Notes: generated by a model from the sequence alone, not told the origin. Positions 27,024 to 35,257 are shown, numbered from the stretch's first letter. The stretch: DNA of 37,679 bases from Leptospira vanthielii serovar Holland str. Waz Holland = ATCC 700522 (GCF_000332455.1 NZ_AOGY02000061.1:1-37679), one strand, 5' to 3'. A program made the numbers and translations.

Positions 27024-28374
27024 CCTACTTGGTTTCATAAACTCTTAATTCTCTTCGATACTCTAGTCCTTGGTGGCACCATTATTATGGATTGCACTTT
27101 AAGTTTAAATGAAGCGCAGGCAGCTCTCGCCAATACAGCGGTATATTTTATTTATTTTTTTAATGCCATTTATTCTGGATTTTTAGGAGATCGTAAGTTT
27201 GTTTTATTAAACTCATTGATTGGTGCCACTACCTCAGCAATTGCCTTGTATTGTGCTGTGACCATTGGTGGAATCAAACTTTCCGTTGATCCAGAACTTT
27301 CTCGTCAAATTGGTTATGTTGGTATGGCAGGTGAAGTCCTAAAACCAGTTTTTATTCTGATTGCTGGATACATTGTGAGTTTACTTGTTCAGCTCCTAAC
27401 AAAGATTAGCACTCTTGCTCAGTTCAAAGCTGACGAAGCAGAAGTTCTCCTAAATCAAACCAAGGAACGAAATAAAATTTCTGCTAATGCAGCAGTTAAA
27501 CTAGAAAGTTCGATCACTAACTTCAGTAACTTTGTCTCCCAAACGTCTCTTAAACTAGAATCGCAAGCTGCTTCCTTAGAAGAAATCACAGCTGTCATTT
27601 CCGAACTTTCTAGTTCTTTTGAATCCAATGGATCCTCTATTGAGGAACAAAACAACAAAGTGCAAGGAATGGTTTCAGATACTGAGATATTAAAAGAAAC
27701 GGTAGACCAAATCCTTGTTCAAAGTGAACGCTTGGTAGAAATAGCAGAGATCAATAAAAAAGAAAGTATGTCCGTTACCGAAGTAGCTGACCAAACAGCA
27801 GCCCATTTAGAAGCCATCCAATCTTCCTTTGACCAAGTTAATGAGATCAATAACATCGTCGCAGAAATTGGTGAAAAAACAAACTTACTAGCGTTAAATG
27901 CCTCAATCGAAGCAGCAAGAGCTGGTGATGTAGGAAAAGGATTTGCCGTTGTTGCTAATGAAGTGAGTAAACTTGCTGAGTTTACCAAAAACAATGTAAA
28001 ACGAATTTCCATCGTTGTCAAAAGTTCCAAAGAAATCATAGCCAATGCTAGAAATGCATCCAAAAACACTGGGGAACTAGCAAAATCACAAATTGACCGA
28101 TTGAACCAAACACTGGTCGAAATCCAAGATATGAATCGATTGTATATAGAACAAAGAAATACTTTATCAGCTATTTTATTGGAACTAGGACAAATTCGAG
28201 AACTCTCCAAACAAATTTCCGAATCCACCAAAGAACAGTTACTTGGTCAAAAAGAAGCATCTAAAGGAATTGTCCAACTAGAAATGGAGGTCAACGAAAT
28301 CAGTCGTGCCTCCAAAGATCTAGAAGAACATATTGAAATGATTAAAGATGAAGCCAATAAATTGGCATCCATGA

Positions 28375-28399
28375 GCCAGAGTTAGTTCTTAACTCTGGC
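28375..28399 (+). terminator. Stem-loop at the chemoreceptor stop codon
   Basis: A perfect 10-bp stem GCCAGAGTTA / TAACTCTGGC with a 5-base loop overlaps the stop codon and is followed by the T-rich CTTTCGTTT. It also lies just past the convergent hydrolase gene, so it may serve both strands. Confidence 0.75.
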
Positions 28400-28409
28400 C
28401 TTTCGTTTC

Positions 28410-29270
28410 TTAGTCCTCTTTTAAAAAACTTAGAATTTCTTCCTTAACACTCTCGGTTCGCAAAATCATTTTGTGGCCGAGTCCTTTGGTTGGAACTAAT
28501 TTAGAATTTTTCCATGCTTTTGAAACAGCAAGGCCCATAGAAAATGGAATCTCCACATCATCTTCATCATGAATGACAAGTAGAGAGTTGTTAAACTTAG
28601 GACCAGCCGCTTCCAAATCCAAACTGCTTAAAGGTTGTTTGACCTTTCGTTCTAGAACCGAACGCATGGATTCTTGTTCTTCTTCAGTCAGTTGGTAGTA
28701 TTCACTGAAATTTTTTCTTAAAATTTCCAACCGCAAAGGTGGTGCAATATAAACTAATTTACTCGCACCAACACCTAATTCTTGTGCAACGGTTGCCACA
28801 GCCCCACCAAAAGAATGTGTAATGATAAAATTTGGATTACCAATATCGGCGACTAACTTATATACCATTTTTGCCGAAAGAACGATATTGGAATACCGGC
28901 CAGAAGAAAAACCATGTCCAGGCAAATCGATTCCGAATACATTGTAACCTTCTTCCACAAGTGCAGGTATGATCCTCGAAAAATTTCCTGTATTCCCATT
29001 CCAACCATGAATGAGAAGAATGGTTTCTCCCTTTCCCTTCCAATGAAAGTATTGGATGCGGTGTTCTTTTTCTTGGAATTCTTTTTGTTCTGCTAGTGCC
29101 AACACATCCATTTCTTTACGAGATGGTTTTTGTTTCTGCGTAGATAGAAAATATTGTGCAGCCACATATCCCAGAAACATAGGTTTTCTTCTAGCAAATG
29201 CCCATTTTTCTTCTATGGGGATGGGGTAGGTTCTGTTTAAAGTACGAACGATCGTGCTATTTGTTGCCAT
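28410..29270 (-). CDS. Alpha/beta hydrolase
   Basis: The protein has 286 residues. The fold and triad are visible: oxyanion HGWNG (after ILLIHGW), nucleophile Ser in ITHSFGGA (the G-x-S-x-G position reads H-S-F-G-G), acid in VIHDEDDVEIP, and His in GLGHKMIL. An LPGHGFS segment follows strand 4 as in esterases and lipases of the abhydrolase_6 group. The N-terminal about 60 residues are not part of the core. Cytoplasmic, with an ester or thioester substrate not determinable. AAAGGA lies 7 bp before the ATG at 29270. It follows its TetR gene by 29 bp, and an operator-like site lies inside its first codons (29239-29258), so it is likely regulated by that TetR. Confidence 0.87.
   Translation of the reverse strand: MATNSTIVRTLNRTYPIPIEEKWAFARRKPMFLGYVAAQYFLSTQKQKPSRKEMDVLALAEQKEFQEKEHRIQYFHWKGKGETILLIHGWNGNTGNFSRIIPALVEEGYNVFGIDLPGHGFSSGRYSNIVLSAKMVYKLVADIGNPNFIITHSFGGAVATVAQELGVGASKLVYIAPPLRLEILRKNFSEYYQLTEEEQESMRSVLERKVKQPLSSLDLEAAGPKFNNSLLVIHDEDDVEIPFSMGLAVSKAWKNSKLVPTKGLGHKMILRTESVKEEILSFLKED
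29239..29258. promoter_or_regulatory. TetR-type operator inside the hydrolase 5' end
   Basis: AAAGTACGAACGATCGTGC contains the near-palindrome ACGAACGATCGT. It matches 15 of 19 positions of the site at 29901-29919 upstream of the TetR gene, and it lies about codons 5-11 of the hydrolase. The shared sequence suggests one regulator for both; binding is inferred. Confidence 0.55.
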
Positions 29271-29299
29271 TACTAATTCCTTTTTTTGTGTTAATCCTT

Positions 29300-29896
29300 C
29301 TAATCTTCATTTTGAAATCGTTTGATTAATTCGTTAAAACTTTGTTTGGTTCTTTTTTCGCTATTTTTATCTTCTAAAAGCCTATTGTAAAAATGAAATG
29401 CCAAGATAAGTCCCCAAATTTCTTGCACCAACTTATCGACATTTGTATTTGCATCTAATTCTAAAGTGTCTTTTGCATCTTGAACAAATTGTTTTAGAGT
29501 TTTTTGCCAGCTGAGTTGCGTTTTTTTTAAATGGTCTCTGACAACTCCTGGCCTATCATCAAATTCGGAACTAGAAGATAAAAACAAACAACCACCAGGC
29601 AAACTATCTGTATGTGCCCATGACAACCACATCTGAAACGCAGTTTTTAGCCTTTGTAATCCTGGTTTGGTTTTTAAAGAAGGATACACTACATTTCTTC
29701 GAAAGAGTTCACTTCCCACTCTAAGCACTTCGATTTGCAGGTTTTCTTTGGAGGCAAATTTTGCAAAGAGTCCACTTTTGGACATCCCCAATTCATCGGC
29801 TAAGGTTCCAATGGTGAGCCCTTGTAATCCCTGGACACTCGCCACTTGGACTGCTTTTTCCAAAATCATAGATTTTGTATCCTCACCTTTGCCCAT
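29300..29896 (-). CDS. TetR/AcrR-family transcriptional regulator
   Basis: The protein has 198 residues from ATG 29896 (MGKGEDTKSMILEKA). A longer frame starting at 29935 would read through the probable operator at 29901-29920, so the shorter start is preferred. The helix-turn-helix is LTIGTLADELGMSKSGLFAKF followed by SKENLQ, which is the TetR signature with SGLFAHF-type helix 3. The C-terminal part has W.LSWAHTDSLPGGCLFLSSSSEFDDRPG, matching the TetR C-terminal subfamily with a conserved PGGC (YxaF/TetR_C_11-like). The gene precedes the alpha/beta hydrolase by 29 bp. Autoregulation is likely. Confidence 0.87.
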   Translation of the reverse strand: MGKGEDTKSMILEKAVQVASVQGLQGLTIGTLADELGMSKSGLFAKFASKENLQIEVLRVGSELFRRNVVYPSLKTKPGLQRLKTAFQMWLSWAHTDSLPGGCLFLSSSSEFDDRPGVVRDHLKKTQLSWQKTLKQFVQDAKDTLELDANTNVDKLVQEIWGLILAFHFYNRLLEDKNSEKRTKQSFNELIKRFQNED

Positions 29897-29900
29897 AAAT

Positions 29901-29920
29901 AAAAGTACGACCGTTCGTTT
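29901..29920. promoter_or_regulatory. TetR-type operator before its own regulator gene
   Basis: AAAAGTACGACCGTTCGTTT contains the near-palindrome ACGACCGTTCGT and lies directly upstream of ATG 29896. The TACGAnCGnTCGT form is common for TetR sites. It is partnered by 29239-29258. Confidence 0.6.
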
Positions 29921-30020
29921 AATTTTGTAAAGCATTTTTTTGAAAGTTTAATGTATGGGTTGGCAATTTTGAATTATTTTTTGACTTGAGTTTGGTAGGG
30001 TTTTGTTACAATCGTGGCCT

Positions 30021-30599
30021 ATGCAACAGTACACATTTAACAAATATTTTGCTAAAAAGAGTTTTTTGAAAATCTTTGGTGGTGAAATTCGTATCTTTGA
30101 TGAGAACAAAAACAAACTTCTCTTTTTCGTAAAACAGAAAGCTTTTAAACTAAAAGAAGATATTACGGTTTATGCAGATGAAACAAAATCAAAAGAACTC
30201 TTAAAAATAAAAGCACGTAGTGTGATCGATTTTTCGGCAATTTACGATGTAGTGGATGTTACTTCGAATGAGGCGATTGGATCACTTCGTAGAAAAGGTT
30301 TTAAATCTATACTAAAAGATTCTTGGGAAATACTCGACACAAAGGATCAAGTGGTTGGTTCTATTGATGAAGATAGTATGTTTAAGGCAATTCTCCGCCG
30401 TTTTTTAACCAATTTAATTCCTCAGAAATTTTTCATTACATTAAACAAGAATCAGGTGGGAGTTTTACAACAGACTTTCAATCCATTTGTTCCTCAATTC
30501 AATATAGACTTTTCTTCAGATATTGCAAATTCACTGGATCGAAGAATGGGCATTGCGATTGTAATTTTGTTACAAATCATTGAAGGTAGGCAAAATTAG
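30021..30599 (+). CDS. LURP-one-related / tubby-like C-terminal-fold protein
   Basis: The protein has 192 residues from ATG 30021; the frame extends to a TTG at 30003 that I consider less likely. Short repeated beta units with the pattern of the LURP-one/scramblase-like barrel are seen: GGEIRIFDENKNKLLFFVKQ, ITVYADETKSKELLKIKAR, IGSLRRKGFKSILKDSWEI, VVGSIDEDS. This family (PF04525-like) has a 12-stranded barrel around a central helix, and bacterial members are uncharacterised. There is a hydrophobic C-terminal helix (GIAIVILLQII), which fits the central helix of the barrel. It diverges from the TetR/hydrolase operon and is followed by a long intergenic stretch with a structured repeat. Confidence 0.7.
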   Translation: MQQYTFNKYFAKKSFLKIFGGEIRIFDENKNKLLFFVKQKAFKLKEDITVYADETKSKELLKIKARSVIDFSAIYDVVDVTSNEAIGSLRRKGFKSILKDSWEILDTKDQVVGSIDEDSMFKAILRRFLTNLIPQKFFITLNKNQVGVLQQTFNPFVPQFNIDFSSDIANSLDRRMGIAIVILLQIIEGRQN

Positions 30600-31067
30600 T
30601 ATTGGGAATGCTAATTAAATTTATATCCCTAGGTTAAGCGTTAAGGATCCGTAGGGCTCGGTCACCTGCCATCGTTAGATGGACGGTGACGGGAGCGTTT
30701 AGCGCACCCCGGAGGAGCCTGGCCCTGATTTCGAAGAATGACTCCTGTTAGTAGAGATTGGGAACGCACTAAAAAAGAACCAATATTTGCTTGAGTTTTT
30801 AATTTTTCCGTTGGTCCCACTCTTCTCTATTAAGTGACTAACTCGCCGCAATACATGTCATAAGTTTTATTTCCTTTCTGCCATATTCTTGTTTTGTAGT
30901 GAATTCCTTGGTTTGGTTTCTTTAGAGATTCAAATCAAGGTTTTGTTCAATAAAATTGCTTTATATTTCCTCCGGATTCCCGTCCTAGGACGACTGTATT
31001 GGATTTTCATAATATTCTATTCATTAGTTTTATTAGATATTTAAAAATATAGCAGGAGATTGCTGAA
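30600..31067. other. Gene-free stretch holding a structured repeat
   Basis: About 470 bp with no convincing gene. The left third is the structured repeat A1 (30633-30767). The right part is AT-rich and contains the promoter and ribosome site (AGGAG) of the lipoprotein gene. No other structure was recognised. Confidence 0.6.
30633..30767. repeat. Structured intergenic repeat A, copy 1 (about 135 bp)
   Basis: Closely similar to 33994-34126 and in the same orientation. The shared landmarks are GCGTTAAGGATCCGTAGGGC at the start, a central hairpin (30661-30690) with loop GTTA, then AGCGCACCCCGGAGGAGCCT and a final GATTGGGAACGC. The hairpin has outer arm GTCACC/GGTGAC, a 2x2 mismatch and inner arm CCATC/GATGG. 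An outer stem AGGATCC/GGAGCCT (one mismatch) and terminal GCGTT/AACGC inverted ends close the structure. It could be a structured RNA, a MITE-like element or a recombination site; no known riboswitch or SRP/6S/tmRNA motif fits. Confidence 0.75.
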
Positions 31068-32030
31068 ATGGTGATAAAAAAGGAAACAATGTTGTTTCGA
31101 GTTTTAGTATCGAATCAAAAGATTATTTTTTTTAAGAATGTATTTTTTGTATATTTTGCTCTCTTTATTTCTCTTTCTTGCGCAAAGGAAGGTAATCCTA
31201 TCGATGAAAAAAGTTTAGTGGCTTTGGCTATTCCTACTCCCTCTTCAACATTCTTTACGGATGAAAGTTCATCACCGACGCAAATGCCTCCGTCTGGCGG
31301 TATTGCGCCCCCAGGACAACCAGAAAATCCTCCTATACTGAATGACATCCATCTGCAAATGGCTGATGCCCCGACTGCAATTGATCCGAATAAGTTAGAT
31401 GCTTCTATCGTAGTGGATGGTATAACTTTTCAGTTACCTGTACATAACAAAACAGCTGTCACCGCATTTATTGGAAAACGTGATATGTATCGCTCTGCAG
31501 ACGGGGTCGTTCATAATGTAATCTATTCGTATTCAACAACACCGGAAATTTTCGGGGAAGATATTTGGTTCCGATTTTTTAGTAGGGCAGACCAAAAATT
31601 TAAAATCATCGTTGTGGCAAGGAATGCATATGGTTCGTCCATGAAAGAAGCAGACTATTCCCATAATCGTGCTTGCGTCGGTGTCGCCATGGTACCTGTC
31701 ATATATGGGGATTGTAATCATTTCTGTTTGGAAGGTCGAATCGTAGGAGGTAGAGTGGAATTTGCTGCTAAGTTTAAGCATGGCCCTTTAGAAGTTTTAG
31801 ATATAAGTGCCTCTGGTTTTCGTCCAATTACCGGCTACCCAATCGATTATGGTGAATCTTTAACATTCCCAGATCCAATTCCCGCAGGAGATACTCATGC
31901 AAAACTTTCATTCCAGCTAACAGATACGGAGGCAAATTACACATGTCTTCAAGTAAAAGGAGATGCTTTTTTCACGGACGCCAATGGTTTCCAATCGTTG
32001 ACAGAATTTCGGATGTTTCGTATCGAGTGA
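31068..32030 (+). CDS. Lipoprotein of unknown function
   Basis: The protein has 320 residues. The start ATG 31068 has AGGAG about 10 bp upstream. After a basic N-terminus comes a hydrophobic stretch VFFVYFALFISLSC, ending in a plausible lipobox (SLSC, Cys38). A low-complexity Pro/Ser/Gly linker (PTPSSTFFTDESSSPTQMPP and on) leads to a beta-rich domain from about residue 95 with three cysteines in RACVGVAMVPVIYGDCNHFC and one in NYTCLQV. I do not recognise the domain; the layout is that of a surface-exposed leptospiral lipoprotein. It stands alone between repeats A1 and B1. Confidence 0.78.
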   Translation: MVIKKETMLFRVLVSNQKIIFFKNVFFVYFALFISLSCAKEGNPIDEKSLVALAIPTPSSTFFTDESSSPTQMPPSGGIAPPGQPENPPILNDIHLQMADAPTAIDPNKLDASIVVDGITFQLPVHNKTAVTAFIGKRDMYRSADGVVHNVIYSYSTTPEIFGEDIWFRFFSRADQKFKIIVVARNAYGSSMKEADYSHNRACVGVAMVPVIYGDCNHFCLEGRIVGGRVEFAAKFKHGPLEVLDISASGFRPITGYPIDYGESLTFPDPIPAGDTHAKLSFQLTDTEANYTCLQVKGDAFFTDANGFQSLTEFRMFRIE

Positions 32031-32112
32031 TTCCTCGGTCTTTCCTAAACATTCTGAACAACTATCGATCTCATAATACGTATCAGGTGAAAAAAATCAG
32101 ATTGTGATTTTT

Positions 32113-32165
32113 TTTTATGTAATGTTAAGTTTATTGTTGCAAAATCCGGCATTCGGAACGGGGCG
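32113..32165. repeat. Intergenic repeat B, copy 1, with GC-rich tail
   Basis: About 50 bp similar to 34201-34253, sharing TTTATGTAATGTTAAGTTTA and CCGGCATTCGGAAC with a few differences between. It ends in a short C/G hairpin. In this copy it runs on into a GC-rich tail (to about 32201) containing the 10-bp palindrome CGAGGCCTCG and GTCGAAGCGAAGCGG, unlike the AT-rich flanks. It lies 83 bp after the lipoprotein stop and may end transcription. Confidence 0.65.
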
Positions 32166-32233
32166 CAGCCCAAGCGAGGCCTCGTGTCGAAGCGAAGCGG
32201 TAAATCGATGTGGCTGTTTAAAAATTTTGCGAA

Positions 32234-33088
32234 TTATGTATTAGTTTTTGTATGCAATTTTCCTATTAATACAAGGGAAATACCGAAGAGTATCATGATG
32301 GATGCAACAATGATTCTTAATGTTAAAGGTTCATCAATTATAATAACTCCACCTAAGGATGCAAGAACTGGTACGATTAATTGTAATACAGAAGCGTTTG
32401 TAGATTTTATAATTGGCAATACAGAATACCATATTGCGTATCCTGCACCAGAAGCAAGAACACCTGATAAAACAGCTAATAGAATTCCATCATTATCAAG
32501 ATTACAATTATCAAACATAAAGATATTTAGTACAATTGAAAAAGGAATAGCTCTAATAAAGTTTCCTGAAGTGGTAGCAGTTGGGTTATTTGATCTGGTT
32601 CCACGTAGAGAATATATTCCCCAAGCAACACCAGCTGTAAGCATAAATATAGAGCTAACCAAAGAAGGTGATTTAATTCCAGGCATAAGTAAGTAAATAA
32701 GACCAGCAAATGCCAATATTATTCCGCAAATTTTTGTAATATCTAAGGTTTCACCGATTTGGAATCCGTAACCAATCATAGTAATTTGTACAGCTCCAAA
32801 CAACAGAAGTGCGCCAGTAGCAGCAGGTAAACTTATATAAGCAAAAGAAAAACAAGCAGCATAAAGGAATAACATAAAAGCGGATATCCAGTTTCCTGAA
32901 ATTATCATTTTTTTCTGTGTTGCGTATGTTAAAAAGGAAAGAGAAATAGCTCCAGAAAACAATCTTATACTGGTAAAAGTAGCAGCATCAATGTTGGTGC
33001 CTTTGAGAGCTAATCGACAGAAAATTGAATTTGCTGCAAAAGCGACCAATGAAAACGATGTAAGGAGAATTATGCGAATTTTAGTCAT
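32234..33088 (-). CDS. EamA/DMT-family membrane transporter
   Basis: The protein has 284 residues with ten predicted transmembrane helices in two EamA repeats (about 5-135 and 150-275). The N-terminal FAANSIFCRLALKGTNIDAATFTSIR and the second repeat start SIFMLTAGVAWGIYSLRG match the drug/metabolite transporter pattern, where a conserved N.....R..... segment leads each half. The substrate is not readable; amino-acid and metabolite export are common. No clear ribosome site is seen upstream of ATG 33088. By eye the gene is more AT-rich than the operons at 3-20 kb, which may mark it as a later arrival. It is a single gene between repeat B1 and the DUF1579 gene. Confidence 0.85.
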   Translation of the reverse strand: MTKIRIILLTSFSLVAFAANSIFCRLALKGTNIDAATFTSIRLFSGAISLSFLTYATQKKMIISGNWISAFMLFLYAACFSFAYISLPAATGALLLFGAVQITMIGYGFQIGETLDITKICGIILAFAGLIYLLMPGIKSPSLVSSIFMLTAGVAWGIYSLRGTRSNNPTATTSGNFIRAIPFSIVLNIFMFDNCNLDNDGILLAVLSGVLASGAGYAIWYSVLPIIKSTNASVLQLIVPVLASLGGVIIIDEPLTLRIIVASIMILFGISLVLIGKLHTKTNT

Positions 33089-33296
33089 AGAATTTAAGCA
33101 ATTTTAAAAAATACAAATAATTTATTTAACGGAATTACTAACCTGGAAAATTTAAGTAAATAAAATTCGTATAAATCAAATAAATTTCACCCATAGCGCA
33201 TAACAGGAATGTATTTGAAGAAGGGGAAATGGGTGAGGTGGCAAATCTCTTCAAGCCTTTTAGTTTCGATTCTGACCAATCCCACTACATCCTCCC

Positions 33297-33797
33297 TCAC
33301 CCAACTCTTTTATAAAATGTCTCCGTTGCCTTGGCCTCTTCCCCTTCAGGCGAAATATTGAACGCAGTCAAAGAAAATTCATTATCGCTAATGAATAAAA
33401 TCTCTGTTCTCCAACCCCAAAGTTTGTCACCATACTCTGGGTTTCCGTAAGAACCTGTTACAGAAAATCCGTTCATCGTGGCAACACCACTGGATAACAT
33501 GATTTGTGTTCCCATGTGGAAACTATCAATCCAGGAACTTGTGAATTTTTGATAGGGAATGTCAAAACCAAGGATCATTTTTCCTACGAAGGGTTTCCCA
33601 TCCAAACTACTGTGATAATCGATAGAAATAAATCTACCTTCCAACAAGCTAGTGATAGTTGCTCCAACATCGGATTCATCTGCAAGAACATCCTTTTCAA
33701 ACCAGGTTTTGGTTTTTCCACTCCAAATTCCGATTATGTTTTGTAATTGGTTGTGAGGTCCATTCTCTAATGACTGTTCGAATTTGCTTTTTGACAT
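33297..33797 (-). CDS. DUF1579-family protein
   Basis: The protein has 166 residues. It starts at ATG 33797 with AAGG upstream. The sequence follows the DUF1579 pattern: H..L..IIGIWSGKTKTWFE near the N-terminus, then a beta series LLEGRFISIDYHSSLDGKPF, ILGFDIPYQKFTSSWIDSFH, GFSVTGSYGNP and a closing ATETFYKRVG. The family is predicted to form a small lipocalin-like barrel; members are soluble and uncharacterised. No signal peptide. It is followed by the EamA gene in the same direction but 208 bp away, so not clearly one operon. Confidence 0.82.
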   Translation of the reverse strand: MSKSKFEQSLENGPHNQLQNIIGIWSGKTKTWFEKDVLADESDVGATITSLLEGRFISIDYHSSLDGKPFVGKMILGFDIPYQKFTSSWIDSFHMGTQIMLSSGVATMNGFSVTGSYGNPEYGDKLWGWRTEILFISDNEFSLTAFNISPEGEEAKATETFYKRVG

Positions 33798-33993
33798 ATA
33801 GTAAACCTTATAATTATAGCGTTGAAATCAAAGTTGGTATTTTTTTAATTTGCGTATGGAAGCAGAAATCATTCAAGTAGAAAAGAAATTGATTGTTGGA
33901 ATGAAAATAGAAATGTCTCTGTCCTAAAACCAAATTCCAGTGTTATGGATAAAATATGATCCTAACTCCGAAGAGTTGGTTTGTATACCAATT

Positions 33994-34126
33994 GCTAAGC
34001 GTTAAGGATCCGTAGGGCTTGGTCACCATCCATCGTTAGATGGTGGGTGACGGGAGCGTTAGCGCACCCCGGAGGAGCCTGACCCTTGTTAGGATTAATC
34101 TTTCTTGCTGGTGGGATTGGGAACGC
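33994..34126. repeat. Structured intergenic repeat A, copy 2 (about 133 bp)
   Basis: Same layout as copy 1 at 30633-30767. The central hairpin lies at 34022-34051 with identical outer arm, inner arm and GTTA loop; the 2x2 internal mismatch is kept although its bases differ (AT opposite TG here, TG opposite AC in copy 1). The GGATCCGTAGGGC and AGCGCACCCCGGAGGAGCCT blocks are conserved. The part after that is poorly conserved until GATTGGGAACGC. Preserved pairing with changed internal-loop bases suggests structure is being maintained. Confidence 0.75.
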
Positions 34127-34200
34127 CCAGATAAAAAATATACTTAAATGGATCTAGATAGATTTTTTTGTGAATAGAGAATGTAAGAGATTCTTTTGTA

Positions 34201-34253
34201 TTTTATGTAATGTTAAGTTTATCATTGTCAAACCCGGCATTCGGAACCGGGCG
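34201..34253. repeat. Intergenic repeat B, copy 2
   Basis: Partner of 32113-32165. Here the terminal hairpin is perfect: CCCGG (34233-34237) and CCGGG (34247-34251) around a 9-base loop. No GC-rich tail follows. It lies 75 bp after repeat A2 and downstream of the minus-strand SDR gene. Confidence 0.65.
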
Positions 34254-34328
34254 AAATTACATTTTGTAGCAGCATTTTATTTTGGGAAATCTACTTTGAA
34301 TCGTCTATTTAATACTTCGAACAAAGTA

Positions 34329-35084
34329 TTAAAGTAAATGTCCTCCAGATACTTCAATATCTTGTGCTGTGACCCATCCGAAATCATCAGAGAGTAAATT
34401 CACAATTACTTTTCCAATGTCTTCTGGTAATCCGATACGACCAAAGGCAGTTTGATCGGCCAAAGGTTTGATGAATTCTGGATATTTGTCAAAGACCCCA
34501 TCTCCAAAATTACTATGTGTAGGTCCGGGAGATACCGTATTAACACGGATTTTGCGAGGAGCTAACTCATTTGCGAGATAACGACTCCATGTCGATAGTG
34601 CTGCTTTAAGAGATCCGTAGATTGAATATCCTACAAATGCCTTGGTGCTGGATGAACTTGAAGTATTGACAATGGCACCATTATCTTCCATAAAACTTAC
34701 AAGTTTCTGTGATAAGAATATTGGGCCTTTGTAATTGGTATTGAGAATTTGTTCAAAGTACTCATCTGTTAAATCTGTGAATGTCATTGGTCCACCGATG
34801 CCACCGTTATTCACTAAGTAGTCAAAACTGTTTCGGTTCCAAATCTCAGAGAGTTTGTTTTTTACATCTTCGGCAAACTTTGTAAATGTTTCTTTTTTTG
34901 TGAGATCCAACTTCAGAGCAACAGCACGTACTCCTGGGTTTTTTTCAATTTCACTCACGACAACTTCTGCACGATCTTTGTAAGAATTGTAAGTAAGGAT
35001 TACACCTATACCTCGTTTGCCGAGCTCCAATGCCGTTGCTTTGCCGATACCGTTACTTCCACCAGTGATGATTGCTATTTTCAT
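34329..35084 (-). CDS. Short-chain dehydrogenase/reductase
   Basis: The protein has 251 residues, standard for classical SDRs. The motifs in order are TGGSNGIGKATALELG (cofactor, residues 7-22), YNSYK after strand 2 (no acidic residue, so NADP is likely), LVNNGGIGGP (the NNAG motif), VNTSSSSS (Ser), YSIYGSLKAALSTWS (Tyr and Lys in Y-G-S-L-K) and PRKIRVNTVSPGPTHSNF. GGAGAAG precedes the ATG. It is divergent from the AraC-type regulator at 35258, a common pairing in which the regulator controls the SDR. The substrate is unknown. Confidence 0.9.
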   Translation of the reverse strand: MKIAIITGGSNGIGKATALELGKRGIGVILTYNSYKDRAEVVVSEIEKNPGVRAVALKLDLTKKETFTKFAEDVKNKLSEIWNRNSFDYLVNNGGIGGPMTFTDLTDEYFEQILNTNYKGPIFLSQKLVSFMEDNGAIVNTSSSSSTKAFVGYSIYGSLKAALSTWSRYLANELAPRKIRVNTVSPGPTHSNFGDGVFDKYPEFIKPLADQTAFGRIGLPEDIGKVIVNLLSDDFGWVTAQDIEVSGGHLL

Positions 35085-35257
35085 AATCTTCTCCTATTCC
35101 TTTGTTTTCCTGGGTCTTACCATAGCGGATCTAGGCAACTTTCACAAGATCGGATCGTGCCTTTTCCTTGCCTAAAACTGCCAATATAGAAAAAATAAGG
35201 CCTAAATTTACTAAAAAAATGAAGATTATGAATTAAATAAATGCCTAAAAGGATCAT

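Larger units (their letters stand above)
25506..28385 (+). pseudogene. Methyl-accepting chemotaxis protein gene split by IS copy 2
   Basis: Paralogue of the chemoreceptor at 12043-13605. The 5' part is 25506-25709 (GTG start with GAGGG upstream; 68 codons) and the 3' part is 27024-28385 (453 codons plus stop). Removing the IS and one copy of the 5-bp duplication ATCCA restores the frame through [12 protein letters not shown], which aligns with [12 protein letters not shown] of the paralogue. The restored length is 521 residues against 520. It has the same six-helix membrane sensor, no HAMP, and tip [20 protein letters not shown]. The 3' part could be expressed alone from an internal ATG (27087), but would lack the first membrane helices. 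An intact ancestor is certain; function now is unlikely. Confidence 0.93.
33798..34328. other. Gene-free stretch with repeats A2 and B2
   Basis: About 530 bp without a gene. It contains repeat A2 (33994-34126) and, 75 bp further on, repeat B2 (34201-34253), then AT-rich sequence up to the SDR stop. No other feature was recognised. Confidence 0.6.

Noticed and set aside
30636..30770. Repeat A as a known RNA (SRP RNA, c-di-GMP or cobalamin riboswitch)
   Set aside because: None of the conserved boxes of these RNAs could be found, and the two copies precede unrelated contexts.
30633..34253. Integron cassette array: GTTAAGT in repeat B fits the attC core GTTRRRY, and single genes lie between repeats
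   Set aside because: No matching upstream RYYYAAC arm with a symmetric attC stem was found, genes face both directions, repeat A has GTT and AAC in the wrong order, and no integrase is present in the window.
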